In this document: positions 45,696 to 57,041 of the stretch, in pieces
How the letters are laid out: every line of letters starts with the position of its first letter
Position numbering within the stretch: the first letter of the stretch is position 1
Assembly (NCBI RefSeq): GCF_002252045.1
Contig: NZ_NEFF01000001.1
Span: 310,001 to 374,000, forward strand
DNA from: Ignatzschineria sp. F8392
Lineage (GTDB): Bacteria; Pseudomonadota; Gammaproteobacteria; Cardiobacteriales; Wohlfahrtiimonadaceae
Direction of reading: 5' to 3'
DNA length: 64,000 nt
Notes under the pieces: model-generated
Database searches by the model: none
What the model was told of the DNA's origin: nothing
What the model saw: the letters and a program-made list of their open reading frames with translations, nothing else
Position numbers and translations under genes: made by a program

Positions 45696-47015
45696 TTATT
45701 GAGTATAGAGGGTACCGAAAAGGTCGTAAGTTGTCGCCTCATCGATTAAGACTTTTACTTTTTGCCCGACTAAATCACTTGAGGCATCATCAATATAGAC
45801 ATGTCCGTCAATCTCGGGAGCATCTGCTTTTGAACGAGCGATTGCGATTCCTTCTTCCGCATCAAAATCATCCACTAATACTTCTAGAACGGTTCCTACT
45901 TTCGCTGCCAATTTTTCGGCAGAGATCTCTGCTTGTAAGGCCATAAATCGCTCTAAACGTTCCTCTTGAATCTCAAGGGGGATAGGCTCTGCTATCTCAT
46001 TCGCCGCGGCACCTTCAACCGGTGAGTAGATAAAGGCACCTACACGATCGAGTCGCGCTTCTCTGATAAAGTCGAGTAGTTCTTGAAATTCCTCTTCTGT
46101 TTCGCCGGGGAAGCCGACAATAAAGGTGGAGCGGATCGTAATTTCAGGGCAAATTTCACGCCATTTCTGAATTCGTTTTAACATATTTTCGCTATTTGCC
46201 GGACGTTTCATCGCTTTGAGAATGCGAGGAGAGGCATGTTGCATCGGTACATCTAAGTAGGGAAGAATTTTTCCTTCCGCCATCAGGGGAATAAGATGAT
46301 CAACATGGGGGTAGGGGTAGATATAGTGTAATCTTACCCAGACATCAAGTTTTCCTAGCTCTTCACAGAGATTTTGAATATGGCTACGAACCGGTTTTCC
46401 ATCCCAGAAACCTGTCTGATATTTGACATCAACGCCATAGGCACTCGTATCTTGTGCAACAACTAAAAGTTCTTTAACCCCTGTTTCAACTAACTTTTTC
46501 GCTTGTGATAGCACATCACCGACAGGGTAAGATTGATGTTTTCCTCGCATTGAGGGGATGATGCAGAAGGTGCAACTATGATTACAGCCTTCAGCAATTT
46601 TAAGATAGGCGTAGTGACGTGGGGTTAACTTAATGCCGGCAGGAGGTACAAGATCGGTAAAAGGATCGTGAGGACGCGGAAGATGGTGGTGTATTGCGGC
46701 CATTACCTCTTGGAAAGCATGGGGACCTGTAACGCTTAAAACATTGGGATATTGCTCTAAGATCTTATCTGCATTCGCGCCTAAGCAACCTGTAACGATC
46801 ACTTTACCATTCTCATCAAGCGCTTCACCGATCGCATTAAGGCTCTCTTGAATCGCAGAGTCGATAAAGCCACAGGTATTAACTACAACAAGATCTGCTT
46901 CATCATATTGGGGGACAATTTCATACCCTTCGGTACGAAGTTGGGTCAAAATATATTCGGAGTCAACTAATGCCTTCGGGCAGCCAAGGGATACAAAACC
47001 AATTCTAGGAGTCAC
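45696..47015 (-). CDS. rimO: Ribosomal protein S12 methylthiotransferase RimO
   Basis: Radical-SAM enzyme that adds a methylthio group to an aspartate (Asp88 in E. coli) of ribosomal protein S12. The 439 residues contain the N-terminal cluster region ([30 protein letters not shown] with three cysteines), the radical-SAM motif [16 protein letters not shown] (CxxxCxxC) and a C-terminal TRAM domain (about 375-439). MiaB is the alternative, but [17 protein letters not shown] and the short TRAM fit RimO. Confidence 0.96.
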   Translation of the reverse strand: MTPRIGFVSLGCPKALVDSEYILTQLRTEGYEIVPQYDEADLVVVNTCGFIDSAIQESLNAIGEALDENGKVIVTGCLGANADKILEQYPNVLSVTGPHAFQEVMAAIHHHLPRPHDPFTDLVPPAGIKLTPRHYAYLKIAEGCNHSCTFCIIPSMRGKHQSYPVGDVLSQAKKLVETGVKELLVVAQDTSAYGVDVKYQTGFWDGKPVRSHIQNLCEELGKLDVWVRLHYIYPYPHVDHLIPLMAEGKILPYLDVPMQHASPRILKAMKRPANSENMLKRIQKWREICPEITIRSTFIVGFPGETEEEFQELLDFIREARLDRVGAFIYSPVEGAAANEIAEPIPLEIQEERLERFMALQAEISAEKLAAKVGTVLEVLVDDFDAEEGIAIARSKADAPEIDGHVYIDDASSDLVGQKVKVLIDEATTYDLFGTLYTQ

Positions 47016-47116
47016 AATTTTACCTTCAAATATCTGTTAATAGTGGATCGTTGTGAGGCGATCATCTTCTGTTGTTGTGTCATATTGTAAAAATTTTATG
47101 AAGCGCTTGCAGAGAT

Positions 47117-47959
47117 TTATGATTTTAATGCTTGCATAATCTCCTCATGAGCTGCTATATCACGACTATTTGCTCTAATAATGCGGCGGCGATGGGAGGA
47201 TGTTACAAGGTTTGAGGATGCCGGCATACTCTCTTTATCAGCATCTGTATCTAAATCTTTGCTTGTCTTTAGTTGAGCTGTTTCATCAATACCCCTTTCA
47301 TCACTCTTATCACGCTTGTCACTCTCTTCATTACTCTTTTGAGCACTCTTTTCTGCTTCAATTCGAACTTGTGGTGCTCGAATAACAGAGTTCACCGGTG
47401 GTGGCGGAGCTGTCTCTTCTTCGAGTAGATCGAAGAAGGATTTTTGTCCGCCTGTCATATTGAGATAGACTTGTGCTAAGAGCTCTGAGTCGAGTAATGC
47501 GCCATGTAGCTCACGACGGGAGTTATCCACGCCTAAGCGACGACAGAGAGCATCGAGTGTATTTCTTTGGGAGGGATATTTCTCCCGAGCCATTTGAAGG
47601 GTATCAATGACGCTAGAGTGTTCCGTGACTTTGGGAAGCCCCATTCGCTCTAGTTCAAAATTGAGGAAGGGAATGTCAAATCCGGCATTGTGGATAATAA
47701 GTTCAGCACCATCAACATAGTCGAGAAAACGTTGACCAATCTCTGCAAAAACGGGTTGAGTTTTAAGAAAATCATCCCCTAATCCATGAACATTAAAGGC
47801 CTCAATAGGCATTGATCGCTCAGGATTGATATAGACATGGAAATGGTTATCAGTGATCTCCCGGTCAATCAGCTCAATACAGCCGATCTCAACAATACGA
47901 TCACCTTTTTTAAAGTCAAAACCTGTTGTTTCAGTATCTAATACTATCTGTCTACTCAT
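47117..47959 (-). CDS. dnaQ: DNA polymerase III epsilon subunit (3'-5' proofreading exonuclease)
   Basis: Proofreading subunit of the replicative polymerase. The 280 residues have the exonuclease domain (about 1-178) with ExoI LDTETTG, Exo[13 protein letters not shown] and Exo[15 protein letters not shown], then a linker and charged tail. The tail between about 190 and 260 ([22 protein letters not shown]...) is low-complexity and hydrophilic, in the position of the flexible linker that binds the alpha subunit, but longer than usual. It overlaps rnhA by 4 nt, the usual rnhA-dnaQ pairing on one strand. Confidence 0.96.
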   Translation of the reverse strand: MSRQIVLDTETTGFDFKKGDRIVEIGCIELIDREITDNHFHVYINPERSMPIEAFNVHGLGDDFLKTQPVFAEIGQRFLDYVDGAELIIHNAGFDIPFLNFELERMGLPKVTEHSSVIDTLQMAREKYPSQRNTLDALCRRLGVDNSRRELHGALLDSELLAQVYLNMTGGQKSFFDLLEEETAPPPPVNSVIRAPQVRIEAEKSAQKSNEESDKRDKSDERGIDETAQLKTSKDLDTDADKESMPASSNLVTSSHRRRIIRANSRDIAAHEEIMQALKS

Positions 47960-48429
47960 AATGATTCTGTTGTCTCTTTCGCTTTTTTAATGGCATCGGT
48001 TGCTAATTTATCTGCGATCTCATTTTCACGATGGCCGGCATGACCTTTTACCCAACACCAGTCGATAGAGAGGTGGCGATCTCGCTCGATAAGTAGGAGG
48101 CGCCAGAGATCTTGGTTGAGAACGGGTTTATTATTGGCGGTTTTCCAATCGCGCCGAATCCAGCCATCGATCCACTGTGTAACACCCTGTTGCACATAAC
48201 GGGAATCGGTTGTTAACACAACATGGCAGGGGCGCTTTAGAGCTTGTAGTGCTTTAATTGCCGCGGTCAATTCCATACGGTTATTGGTTGTTTCTGCTTC
48301 ATATCCGGAGAGTGTCTTCTCATGTCCACGGTAGGAGAGAAGAACTCCCCATCCGCCAGGACCCGGGTTACCACTGCAGGCCCCATCGGTATAGGCATAG
48401 ACAAGTTGCTCTTCTGAAGGCGGTGTCAT
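47956..48429 (-). CDS. rnhA: Ribonuclease HI
   Basis: Degrades the RNA of RNA-DNA hybrids. The 157 residues carry the four acidic active-site motifs: [39 protein letters not shown] and NEIADKLA, plus the basic-protrusion region [20 protein letters not shown]. Its stop overlaps the start of dnaQ, suggesting coupled translation. Confidence 0.97.
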   Translation of the reverse strand: MTPPSEEQLVYAYTDGACSGNPGPGGWGVLLSYRGHEKTLSGYEAETTNNRMELTAAIKALQALKRPCHVVLTTDSRYVQQGVTQWIDGWIRRDWKTANNKPVLNQDLWRLLLIERDRHLSIDWCWVKGHAGHRENEIADKLATDAIKKAKETTESL

Positions 48430-48455
48430 ATATGACCTCTCTCTTTTATGTTAGG

Positions 48456-48505
48456 TAAGGCTTTTAAATAAGGCTTTTAAATAAAGTTTTTTAGATAAGA
48501 CTTTT
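48456..48505. repeat. 13 bp tandem repeat upstream of rnhA
   Basis: TAAGGCTTTTAAA occurs twice exactly (48456-48468, 48469-48481), followed by a degenerate copy (48482-48495) and a partial one (from 48496). It lies just outside the rnhA start, in the likely promoter region. Confidence 0.75.
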
Positions 48506-48591
48506 GCCAATATTTTTAACGTCGGTCTTCAATTCATTCGCGATCAATTTTATTGTGCTTGGCTTGATACAACTGATACGGTTTATGCAGT

Positions 48592-49386
48592 TTATACTGC
48601 GACCACTGCTCTAATCGTCGGATGTGATTGATAATCGATAATCTCAAAGTCATCAAAGTCAAAATCAAAGATACTTTCACGTTGATGACGAATCTTGAGC
48701 TGTGGCAATGGTAATGGATCACGGCTCAGTTGTAGATCGGTCTGTTCAAGATGATTGGCATAGAGATGACAATCTCCCCCTGTCCAGATAAAGTCCCCCA
48801 CTTCTAATTGGCAAACATGAGCGATCATATGGGTTAAGAGTGCATAGCTGGCAATATTGAAGGGAACACCTAAAAAGATATCTGCTGATCTTTGATAGAG
48901 TTGGCATGAGAGTTTTCCGTCGCAGACATAAAATTGGAAGAGAAGGTGGCAGGGGGGGAGTGCCATTTTATCCAATTCGCCAACATTCCAGGCGCTAACA
49001 ATCAGGCGACGTGAATCGGGATTCTCTTTGATATCGTTAATAAGTTGGGAGATCTGATCAACCGTTGTGCCATCCTCTTTGGGCCAGCTTCGCCATTGCG
49101 CACCATAAACAGGGCCTAAATTGCCATTTTCATCCGCCCATTCATTCCAGATACGAACGCCATTTTCTTGAAGATAGGCAATATTGGTATCCCCTTTTAG
49201 GAACCAGAGCAACTCATAGATGATGGAACGCAGATGAAGTTTTTTGGTGGTGACAAGCGGAAATCCCTCTTGAAGGTTAAAACGCATCTGGTGACCGAAG
49301 ATAGAGTAGGTTCCAGTGCCGGTACGATCTTCCTTAAAATGACCTTCAGTGCGAACCATTTTCATAAGATTGAGGTATTGCTGCAT
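48592..49386 (-). CDS. thyA: Thymidylate synthase
   Basis: Methylates dUMP to dTMP using methylenetetrahydrofolate. The 264 residues equal the E. coli length. Catalytic cysteine in [13 protein letters not shown] (about residue 146), dUMP phosphate-binding [20 protein letters not shown], and [13 protein letters not shown]. The ATG directly follows the lgt stop, a common lgt-thyA operon. Confidence 0.98.
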   Translation of the reverse strand: MQQYLNLMKMVRTEGHFKEDRTGTGTYSIFGHQMRFNLQEGFPLVTTKKLHLRSIIYELLWFLKGDTNIAYLQENGVRIWNEWADENGNLGPVYGAQWRSWPKEDGTTVDQISQLINDIKENPDSRRLIVSAWNVGELDKMALPPCHLLFQFYVCDGKLSCQLYQRSADIFLGVPFNIASYALLTHMIAHVCQLEVGDFIWTGGDCHLYANHLEQTDLQLSRDPLPLPQLKIRHQRESIFDFDFDDFEIIDYQSHPTIRAVVAV

Positions 49387-50202
49387 CTATTTGCTCCTAC
49401 GGTAAGCTGAGATAAGAATAATAACGCCAATGATAATCATCGGGATGCAAAGAAGCATGCCTTGTGTTAGCCAGCCTCCGGCGATATAGCCAAGATGGGC
49501 ATCAGGCTCTCTAAAGAATTCTACCAAGAAACGGAAAGCGCCATAACCTAGGAGAAAGAGTCCCGAGGCGGCAGCTCTAGGGCGTGGCTTGGCGGTGTAG
49601 ACCCAAAGGATGATAAAGAGTAGTAATCCCTCGGTGAACGCTTCATAGAGTTGTGATGGATGGCGGTAGATATAGTCGATTGAAGAGGGGGCATGTTGAA
49701 AGAGAAATCCCCAAGTCTGATCGGTATATTTACCCCAAAGTTCACCATTGATAAAGTTACCTATTCGTCCAAAAAAGAGACCTAATGGAATTAAGGGGGC
49801 AATAAAATCGGTAAATTCCCAAAAGCTCTTCTTATAACGTTTTGCAACAAAATAGCTGGCGACTAAGACGCCGATCAATCCACCATGGAAGCTCATTCCA
49901 GCCCATTCTATGCTTGAACCTGTCCAGCCGATAATTGAGGCGGGATTTTGTATAAAATTCCCAAAATCATAAAAGAGTGTGTAACCAATTCTTCCCCCTA
50001 AAATCGCACCAATAAAGAGGTAGAAAGCCATGTCGCTCACTTGGGCAGGCGTCCATCCTGAATTGGGCTTTTTGGCGCGATAGCTACCGAGGAGAACGGC
50101 TAACCCTAAAGCGATAATATACATCAAAGCATACCATCTTAAGGCAACAGGACCGACTGAGAAGATGATAGGATCGATCTGCGGTGAAAAGTAGAGTGAC
50201 AT
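49387..50202 (-). CDS. lgt: Prolipoprotein diacylglyceryl transferase
   Basis: Inner-membrane enzyme adding diacylglycerol to the lipobox cysteine of prolipoproteins. The 271 residues have seven hydrophobic segments, the signature GRIGNFINGELWG (about 142-154), and FHGGLIGVL with the essential histidine region. It is immediately upstream of thyA with no spacer. Confidence 0.97.
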   Translation of the reverse strand: MSLYFSPQIDPIIFSVGPVALRWYALMYIIALGLAVLLGSYRAKKPNSGWTPAQVSDMAFYLFIGAILGGRIGYTLFYDFGNFIQNPASIIGWTGSSIEWAGMSFHGGLIGVLVASYFVAKRYKKSFWEFTDFIAPLIPLGLFFGRIGNFINGELWGKYTDQTWGFLFQHAPSSIDYIYRHPSQLYEAFTEGLLLFIILWVYTAKPRPRAAASGLFLLGYGAFRFLVEFFREPDAHLGYIAGGWLTQGMLLCIPMIIIGVIILISAYRRSK

Positions 50203-50296
50203 TTATAAAGCTCCCAATAAGCGCTCGCTGTAAGAGGATAGAAAAAAGGGCTACAACAAGTGTGCCCTTTTTAGTAATTAAAGGAGAGAAACAATT

Positions 50297-51019
50297 CTAC
50301 TGTTCTTCTGGCTCACGTTCAAGATCATTCTCGGCATTCTCGGCGTTTGACGTTTCTGATGCTTTCTTGGCATCTCTCTCATCTCTTACTTTCTGGACAA
50401 CCTCATCAATTGTGATAACTAATTTTTCGTAAGGATTTTGATTGCCCGGGCGATTAGCTGCTTCATTAGCGCTTAAGAGATAACGACCATCGATCACAAC
50501 CGCAGGAGTGAAGGGGATCTTATATTGCTCATTGATTAAGTTTGCACCTCTGTTGAGTGCGCTCACAGTCGAAAAGCTATCCCATGTTTTGAGAAATTGA
50601 TCCTTATCGATACCTTGTGTCGCCATAAAGTCTGCGATCTGCTCTTTATTGATGAAGCGTTTTCTCTCTTTATGAATCGCATTAAAAAATGCTTGATGTC
50701 CTTTATCGAGGGCATTCATTGAGTCTAAGGTGTAAAAAGCATGAGCGTAAAGCGTCCAAACGCCTTGTCCCGGTGCCGCAAGAGGGATAACGGCAACATC
50801 TTCAACGCCTTCTTGCGCTTTTGCCCACTTGGAGAAGTAGGGTTCAAATGTACTACAAGCCGGACAGGCGTAAGAGAAGATCTCTACAACCTCGATCTCC
50901 TCTGGATTGTAGATTGCCGGAACAGCTGGAGTGATCTCAGAATAGTAATTTTCAGCTATGGCAAAGCCAAAAGTTGTTGCGAGTAGAAGTGTACTTGTTG
51001 CAATAATTTTATTTAACAT
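50297..51019 (-). CDS. dsbA: Thiol:disulfide interchange protein DsbA, CPAC active site
   Basis: Periplasmic oxidase that introduces disulfides into exported proteins. The 240-residue form starts at 51019, which has AAGGAG 9 nt upstream; an in-frame ATG 63 nt earlier would place residues before the signal peptide and is rejected. Signal peptide about 1-22 (ending AIA), thioredoxin-fold active site CPAC (Cys52, Cys55 in SYACPACSTFEP) and the cis-proline loop FTPAVVIDG. The usual DsbA dipeptide is Pro-His; here it is Pro-Ala. An acidic tail (KKASETSNAENAENDLEREPEEQ) extends beyond the fold. Confidence 0.92.
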   Translation of the reverse strand: MLNKIIATSTLLLATTFGFAIAENYYSEITPAVPAIYNPEEIEVVEIFSYACPACSTFEPYFSKWAKAQEGVEDVAVIPLAAPGQGVWTLYAHAFYTLDSMNALDKGHQAFFNAIHKERKRFINKEQIADFMATQGIDKDQFLKTWDSFSTVSALNRGANLINEQYKIPFTPAVVIDGRYLLSANEAANRPGNQNPYEKLVITIDEVVQKVRDERDAKKASETSNAENAENDLEREPEEQ

Positions 51020-51059
51020 AGGATAAATTCTCCTTGTGTGGAATGATTGCCTTGAAATG

Positions 51060-51084
51060 AAAAAAGTGAGCATGAAGCTCACTT
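51060..51084 (-). terminator. Terminator between cytochrome c4 and dsbA
   Basis: Perfect 8 bp arms AAGTGAGC (51064-51071) and GCTCACTT (51077-51084) with a 5 nt loop, followed on the minus strand by a T run (complement of 51060-51065). It lies 22 bp past the cytochrome stop and overlaps the region upstream of dsbA. Confidence 0.82.
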
Positions 51085-51105
51085 TGATCGAAAATAGTTC
51101 ACCGA

Positions 51106-51747
51106 TTAAGGCTGAAGACCTTGGATATAAGAGGAGACCTCTTTAATCTCTGCTTCAGTCATGCGTTGTGCAATATCTCGCATGATTCGAGCTGGGTCAT
51201 TTTTACGCTCTTCAGTCTTAAAGCGGTTCAATTGCTTTTCAGTATAGTAGGCATGTTGACCTGCTAATGCCGGATAGTTTGCAGCAGCATTACCTTGACC
51301 TGTTGGGCTATGGCATGCAGCACATGCAGGAATACCGCGTGCGATATCACCACCACGATAAATCTGCTCACCACGGATCGCTAATTTTTCATCAGCAACA
51401 CCATAGCTTGTCTTCTGCTTTGAGAGATAGAGCGCAACATCTGCAATATCTTGATCAGTTAATTTATCCGCTTCAACACTCATCTCCGAGTCAAAACGCA
51501 AACCATTATCTGGATCACTATATGAACGTTTCATTTCATAGAGCTGAGTGCGGATATATTTCTGATGCTGTCCTGCGAGTTTTGGATAGAGATCATTTGT
51601 ACTGATACCATCCTTACCATGACAAGATACACAGGTTTCAGCGATCGCCTTACCTGCTTCATAATTTGGTGTGATTTCTGCAGCATTAATGTTTGTTAAC
51701 ATCAATGAAACACCAATTCCAATTAGGGCTTTGTAATTAAAACGCAC
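51106..51747 (-). CDS. Diheme cytochrome c4-type protein
   Basis: Exported electron carrier of 213 residues that probably feeds a cbb3-type oxidase. Signal peptide about 1-22 (ending INAA). Two cytochrome c domains, each with a heme motif: CVSCH (39-43) and CAACH (142-146). Candidate axial methionines lie about 45 residues after each (EMSVEADKLTDQDIADVALYL and RMTEAEIKEVSSYI), and the two halves are homologous, as in cytochrome c4. It precedes dsbA on the same strand, an association known from other Proteobacteria. Confidence 0.92.
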   Translation of the reverse strand: MRFNYKALIGIGVSLMLTNINAAEITPNYEAGKAIAETCVSCHGKDGISTNDLYPKLAGQHQKYIRTQLYEMKRSYSDPDNGLRFDSEMSVEADKLTDQDIADVALYLSKQKTSYGVADEKLAIRGEQIYRGGDIARGIPACAACHSPTGQGNAAANYPALAGQHAYYTEKQLNRFKTEERKNDPARIMRDIAQRMTEAEIKEVSSYIQGLQP

Positions 51748-52086
51748 AGCAGTTTACTCTCCTAAATCTGGGTTGTTCTATTATTAGTTGATATGCTCAA
51801 GGTCAATAAGCGCTACCGAATGATCTCAGTTTCTGCCAATTTTGATAGTGCTATCGACTAACTCTTTTAAAATCCTTATGTAAATATTGCCTTATTCTAT
51901 TCTATTTTGAAAAAAATATGTAGTAGAAGAGTGAAAGAAGTTTGCCTAAGTCAAACAACCACCCATTAATTGAACAGAATGAAGGGGACTTATCCTGCAA
52001 TAATTTATGATATAGGGGGAAAAGTTAGTCTATAATAGCTCATTTAGATCGATTATATGTTGTTTTTTGAAGGAGTGTAAAAGTCA
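51748..52086. other. Divergent intergenic region, cytochrome c4 and thrS
   Basis: This 339 bp gap separates divergent genes. The thrS side contains a perfect TATAAT at 52031-52036, about 50 bp before the start codon, a plausible -10 element; the -35 hexamer is not clear. No terminator or ORF was seen. Confidence 0.5.
52031..52036 (+). promoter_or_regulatory. thrS: Candidate -10 element of thrS
   Basis: Perfect TATAAT 50 bp upstream of the thrS ATG. The expected -35 region (about 52007-52013, ATGATAT) matches the consensus poorly, so a single-element assignment with low confidence. Confidence 0.4.
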
Positions 52087-54006
52087 ATGCCCGTGATCAC
52101 TTTGCCTGATGGCAGTAAAAGAGAGTACCAAGGCGATGTTACTGGATTTGATATTGTTAATGATATTGGACCAGGACTTGCTAAGGCAGCAGTCGGAATT
52201 GTAGTAGATGGAGAAGAGCGAGACCTTAGCTATACCATCACCAGAGATGTCGACTTTAAGGTGCTAACGATAAAGGATGAAGCTGGGCTTGATATTGCGC
52301 GACACACTCTTGCTGCGCAGGTTTTAGCTCGAGCAGTTAAAGATCTCTATCCTGATGCGCTATTAGCTATTGGTCCGACTATTCAAAATGGTTTCTACTA
52401 TGATGTCGACTTTAAGACGGCAATCGACCCTGAAGCATTACCGGCTATTGATGCTAGAATGCGAGAGATTTTGAAAGAGAATCTCGATGTGACGCGTGAG
52501 ATGTGGCCTCGTGATAAAGCGATCCAATATTTCTTAGATAAAGGGGAGATCTATAAGGCGGATATTATCAATCGTGCGCCGGAAGATCAGCAGGAGATCT
52601 CTCTCTATCGACAGGGTAATAATGGGGAAGATATCTTTATGGATCTCTGTCGAGGTCCTCACACGCCAACGACTAATCGTGGCAAGTTAGCATTTGCATT
52701 AACGAATATTGCCGGCGCTTATTGGCGTGGTGACTCCAACAATAAGATGTTAACGCGTATCTATGCTGTTGCCTTCCCAACAGAGAAGGAGTTGCAGGCC
52801 CATCTTGAGCGTGTGAAAGAGGCTGAAAAGCGCGATCATCGTCGTATTGGGCGGGCGCAAAATCTCTTCCATCTTCAAGAGGAAGCGCCAGGAATGGTCT
52901 TCTGGCACCCTAAGGGTTGGACCATCTGGCAGGCTGTTGAGCAATATATGAGAAAGCGTCAGCAGGAAGAGGGATACCAAGAGATTCGTACTCCAATGGT
53001 GGTTGATCGTTCTCTTTGGGAGCGTTCAGGGCATTGGGAGAACTACAAAGAGAATATGTTCACAACTGCTTCTGAAAACCGTGATTATGCGGTCAAGCCG
53101 ATGAACTGTCCTTGCCATATTGAAGTCTTTAATCATGGCTTACACTCTTATCGCGATCTACCGATGCGTCTTGCAGAATTTGGCTCTTGCCATCGTAATG
53201 AGCCATCGGGTGCGCTACATGGCATTATGCGTGTTCGTGGATTTGTTCAAGATGATGCGCATATCTTCTGTCGTCCTGATCAAGTGATCTCAGAGGTAGA
53301 GCGATTCCATAAATTTGCAATGAGCGTTTATGATCATTTTGGCTTTAACGATGTCAGTGTAAAACTCTCTTTACGTCCTGATCAACGTGCAGGCGATGAT
53401 CATGTTTGGGATATGGCTGAGTCAGGTCTTCGTACTGCGCTTAATGCTGCAGGTATTGTTTGGGAAGAGCTCCCAGGCGAGGGTGCGTTCTATGGTCCTA
53501 AAGTGGAATATCATATTAAGGATGCTATCGGTAGATCATGGCAGGTCGGAACAATTCAGTTAGACTTCGTTCTTCCTGAACGCTTAGGGGCTGAATATGT
53601 TGATGAGGATAATACGCGTAAGACACCTGTGATGTTGCACCGTGCCATTTTAGGTTCTTTTGAGCGCTTTATTGGTATTTTGATAGAGCATCATGCCGGT
53701 TCATTCCCACTTTGGTTGGCACCAGAGCAGGTTGCGGTATTGACAATCACTGATCAGCAGAGCGAATATGCCGAAAAAGTAGCGCAGAGGTTAAGAGCTC
53801 ACGGAATTCGTACAACGGTAGATCAACGCAATGAGAAGATCGGCTATAAGATCCGTGAAGCGACCATTTCCCGTATCCCCTATATTCTTGTTTTAGGAAA
53901 ACGAGAGATGGAGATGGGGCTAGTCGCAGTCCGAACTCGAGAAGGTGTTGATATGAGTGCAATGACGCTTGAAGATTTTGTTGAGCTTTTAAAGAAAGAG
54001 CTCTAA
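52087..54006 (+). CDS. thrS: Threonyl-tRNA synthetase
   Basis: Charges tRNA-Thr and edits Ser-tRNA-Thr. The 639 residues include the N-terminal TGS domain (about 1-60), the editing domain with [12 protein letters not shown] (about 73-84) and YRGDSNN-type HxxxH/Cys motif region, and the class II core with motif 2 [22 protein letters not shown], the zinc cysteine in [10 protein letters not shown] and motif 3 [12 protein letters not shown], then the anticodon-binding domain. The ATG has AAGGAGTG upstream. In E. coli infC lies close behind thrS; here a 743 bp gap intervenes. Confidence 0.98.
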   Translation: MPVITLPDGSKREYQGDVTGFDIVNDIGPGLAKAAVGIVVDGEERDLSYTITRDVDFKVLTIKDEAGLDIARHTLAAQVLARAVKDLYPDALLAIGPTIQNGFYYDVDFKTAIDPEALPAIDARMREILKENLDVTREMWPRDKAIQYFLDKGEIYKADIINRAPEDQQEISLYRQGNNGEDIFMDLCRGPHTPTTNRGKLAFALTNIAGAYWRGDSNNKMLTRIYAVAFPTEKELQAHLERVKEAEKRDHRRIGRAQNLFHLQEEAPGMVFWHPKGWTIWQAVEQYMRKRQQEEGYQEIRTPMVVDRSLWERSGHWENYKENMFTTASENRDYAVKPMNCPCHIEVFNHGLHSYRDLPMRLAEFGSCHRNEPSGALHGIMRVRGFVQDDAHIFCRPDQVISEVERFHKFAMSVYDHFGFNDVSVKLSLRPDQRAGDDHVWDMAESGLRTALNAAGIVWEELPGEGAFYGPKVEYHIKDAIGRSWQVGTIQLDFVLPERLGAEYVDEDNTRKTPVMLHRAILGSFERFIGILIEHHAGSFPLWLAPEQVAVLTITDQQSEYAEKVAQRLRAHGIRTTVDQRNEKIGYKIREATISRIPYILVLGKREMEMGLVAVRTREGVDMSAMTLEDFVELLKKEL

Positions 54007-54749
54007 TTGCTGGTGCTGTTACAGTTTAATCTTTTAAGTTTTAAGTTTTAAGTTTTAAGTTTTAAGTTTTAAGTTTTTAACCATTTTTCGTTAAATGAAT
54101 AAGAAACTATTTAAGCTTAGATGAGTAACAGCACTAAAATTGGATGAATATCTGTTGCGCGATCTGTATAATAAGAGAGATAGCGCAACTTAAATTTAAT
54201 TTTTAAATCTGTTTTTAAATCTGATCTTTAAGGGAAAATAAAGAGGAATTAAAGAAGAATGAAAGTGAAATTGTGACTCAGCACTTATGAGTCAACTCTT
54301 TTAAGAGTTGAATTAAGTGGTGATTAGCGGTTGCATTTTAGATAGAAGATTTATATAAAGAGTAATTAAATCATCATTAAACGATCATCAATGTTATTCG
54401 TTTATTCGTCAATGTTATTAATTATTAAAACAATTAAAACATTATTGATGGTGTGATTTAGATGAATAACGATTATTCAGTAAAACAACCCATAAGAAGA
54501 TTGAATAGGTGGCAGTAAAAATAGTGAATATAGAATAGCGAGCTTAAATGATGAACTTTAATGGCAGAATTTAAATAGTGAGTTTAAAGAGATGCTATTT
54601 TGGAAATTATTTATATTTTTGCTAAATTATTTTTTGCGAAGTATTTTTGCGAGATATTGTGATAAATCAATATGGCTATAGGTAATAGGCAATAAAGCAA
54701 TAGTCACCTTTCAATACTATTTGACTAATTAACAGTAGGAGATATAACT
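54007..54749. other. Expanded intergenic region between thrS and infC
   Basis: This 743 bp, very AT-rich gap separates two genes that usually lie close together. It contains a TTTTAAG heptamer array (54032-54073), a 12 bp duplication TTTTTAAATCTG (54200-54223) and many TTAAA-rich words. No credible ORF was found. An infC promoter may lie here. Confidence 0.6.
54032..54073. repeat. 7 bp tandem array TTTTAAG (6 copies)
   Basis: Six perfect copies of TTTTAAG run head to tail from 54032 to 54073, 26 bp after the thrS stop. Confidence 0.92.
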
Positions 54750-55280
54750 ATTAGTAATCAATATGAGCACCGAATAAATGAGAAGATCTCGGCGAAAGAA
54801 GTGCGATTAATTTTAGCAGATGGGGAGCAAAAAGGTGTTGTCCCTCTTGATGAAGCGTTAGAATTAGCATACAATGACTCGCTTGACTTAGTAGAAGTCT
54901 CGCCAACAGCTAAACCGCCAGTATGTCGTATCATGAATTACGGTAAATACCGTTATGAATTGCGTAAAAAAGCGGATGAAGCGAAAAAGAGACAGAAACA
55001 GGTTCAAGTAAAAGAGATCAAATTTCGTCCGGCAACGGATGAGGGGGATTATCAGGTAAAACTACGCAACCTGATACGTTTCCTTAAAGATGGAGATAAG
55101 GGCAAAGTCACACTTCGTTTTAGAGGTCGTGAAATGGCCCATCAAGATCTCGGTATGGATCTACTTCTTCGTGTAGAGCAGGATTTAAAAGAGTATGGTG
55201 TTGTCGAACAGCGTCCAAAGATGGAAGGCCGTCAAATGACGATGGTCGTAGCGCCACTTAAAACTGCAACTAAAGAGTAG
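54750..55280 (+). CDS. infC: Translation initiation factor IF-3, ATT start
   Basis: Prevents 50S joining and checks initiator-tRNA pairing at the start codon. No ATG exists in the right place: the conserved N-terminus ([19 protein letters not shown]) extends upstream of the first GTG (54801). The best start is ATT at 54750, 8 nt after AGGAG (54737-54741); it encodes 176 residues. The neighbouring ATA at 54744 is too close to the ribosome-binding site. AUU starts let IF-3 repress its own translation in E. coli. Conserved segments include [20 protein letters not shown] and [14 protein letters not shown]. It leads rpmI, rplT, pheS, pheT and ihfA. Confidence 0.93.
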   Translation: MSNQYEHRINEKISAKEVRLILADGEQKGVVPLDEALELAYNDSLDLVEVSPTAKPPVCRIMNYGKYRYELRKKADEAKKRQKQVQVKEIKFRPATDEGDYQVKLRNLIRFLKDGDKGKVTLRFRGREMAHQDLGMDLLLRVEQDLKEYGVVEQRPKMEGRQMTMVVAPLKTATKE

Positions 55281-55322
55281 ATTATTTATTAATAAATCAT
55301 TTAGAAATGCGAGTGGATTAAA

Positions 55323-55520
55323 ATGCCAAAAATGAAAACCCATAGCGGCGCTAAAAAGCGTTTCCGCAAAAGTGCAAGTGGTAGCTTCAAGCGCCAATGT
55401 GCATTCCGTAGTCATATTCTTACTAAGAAATCTACTAAGCGTAAAAGACACTTACGTGGTGAGGCTGTGATCTCGAAAGCAGATCATAAGCAAGTAGCTC
55501 AATTGTTACCTTACGCATAA
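55323..55520 (+). CDS. rpmI: 50S ribosomal protein L35
   Basis: Small basic ribosomal protein of 65 residues ([44 protein letters not shown]). It sits between infC and rplT in the standard operon; in E. coli the operon is repressed by L20. Confidence 0.98.
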   Translation: MPKMKTHSGAKKRFRKSASGSFKRQCAFRSHILTKKSTKRKRHLRGEAVISKADHKQVAQLLPYA

Positions 55521-55545
55521 GTATATAGATTAGGAGAATTTAGAA

Positions 55546-55902
55546 ATGGCAAGAGTTAAACGTGGGACGATTACAAAAGCGCGTCACAAAAAAATCTTAA
55601 AAAAAGCAAAAGGTTACTACGGTGCGCGTTCACGCTCAATCCGTACAGCAACCCAAGCAGTTTATAAAGCGGGTCAATACGCTTATCGTGACCGCCGTCA
55701 ACGTAAGAGAGATTTCCGCTCTCTTTGGATCGTTCGTATCAACGCAGCTGCACGTGAGTTTGGTCTTTCTTATAGCCGTTTTATCAACGGTTTGAAAAAA
55801 GCTGAGATCCAAATTGACCGTAAAGTGCTAGCAGATATGGCAGTTCATGATATTAGTGCGTTTGGCGCATTAGCAGATCGTGCTAAATCAGCATTAGCAT
55901 AA
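55546..55902 (+). CDS. rplT: 50S ribosomal protein L20
   Basis: Early-binding 50S protein of 118 residues. The N-terminus is an extended basic helix ([30 protein letters not shown]) and the globular domain contains [26 protein letters not shown]20 represses rpmI-rplT by binding the mRNA in E. coli; the mRNA sites were not identified here. A terminator follows. Confidence 0.98.
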   Translation: MARVKRGTITKARHKKILKKAKGYYGARSRSIRTATQAVYKAGQYAYRDRRQRKRDFRSLWIVRINAAAREFGLSYSRFINGLKKAEIQIDRKVLADMAVHDISAFGALADRAKSALA

Positions 55903-55930
55903 ATATCTCTTAAATAAAAGAGTTTACACA

Positions 55931-55968
55931 AAAGGAAAAGCAGCTATCGATGCTCTTTTCCTTTTTTT
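55931..55968 (+). terminator. Terminator between rplT and pheS
   Basis: Arms AAGGAAAAG and CTTTTCCTT, extended by CA/TG with a bulge, followed by TTTTTTT. In E. coli this position holds the pheM attenuator. No Phe-rich leader peptide was seen before it, so a plain terminator with pheS expressed from a promoter or by read-through is the simpler reading. Confidence 0.75.
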
Positions 55969-55992
55969 ATTTGATAATCAAAAGATATGTAG

Positions 55993-57018
<1,026 letters not shown>

Positions 57019-57041
57019 ACAAATACTGGGTAAAAGTTATT

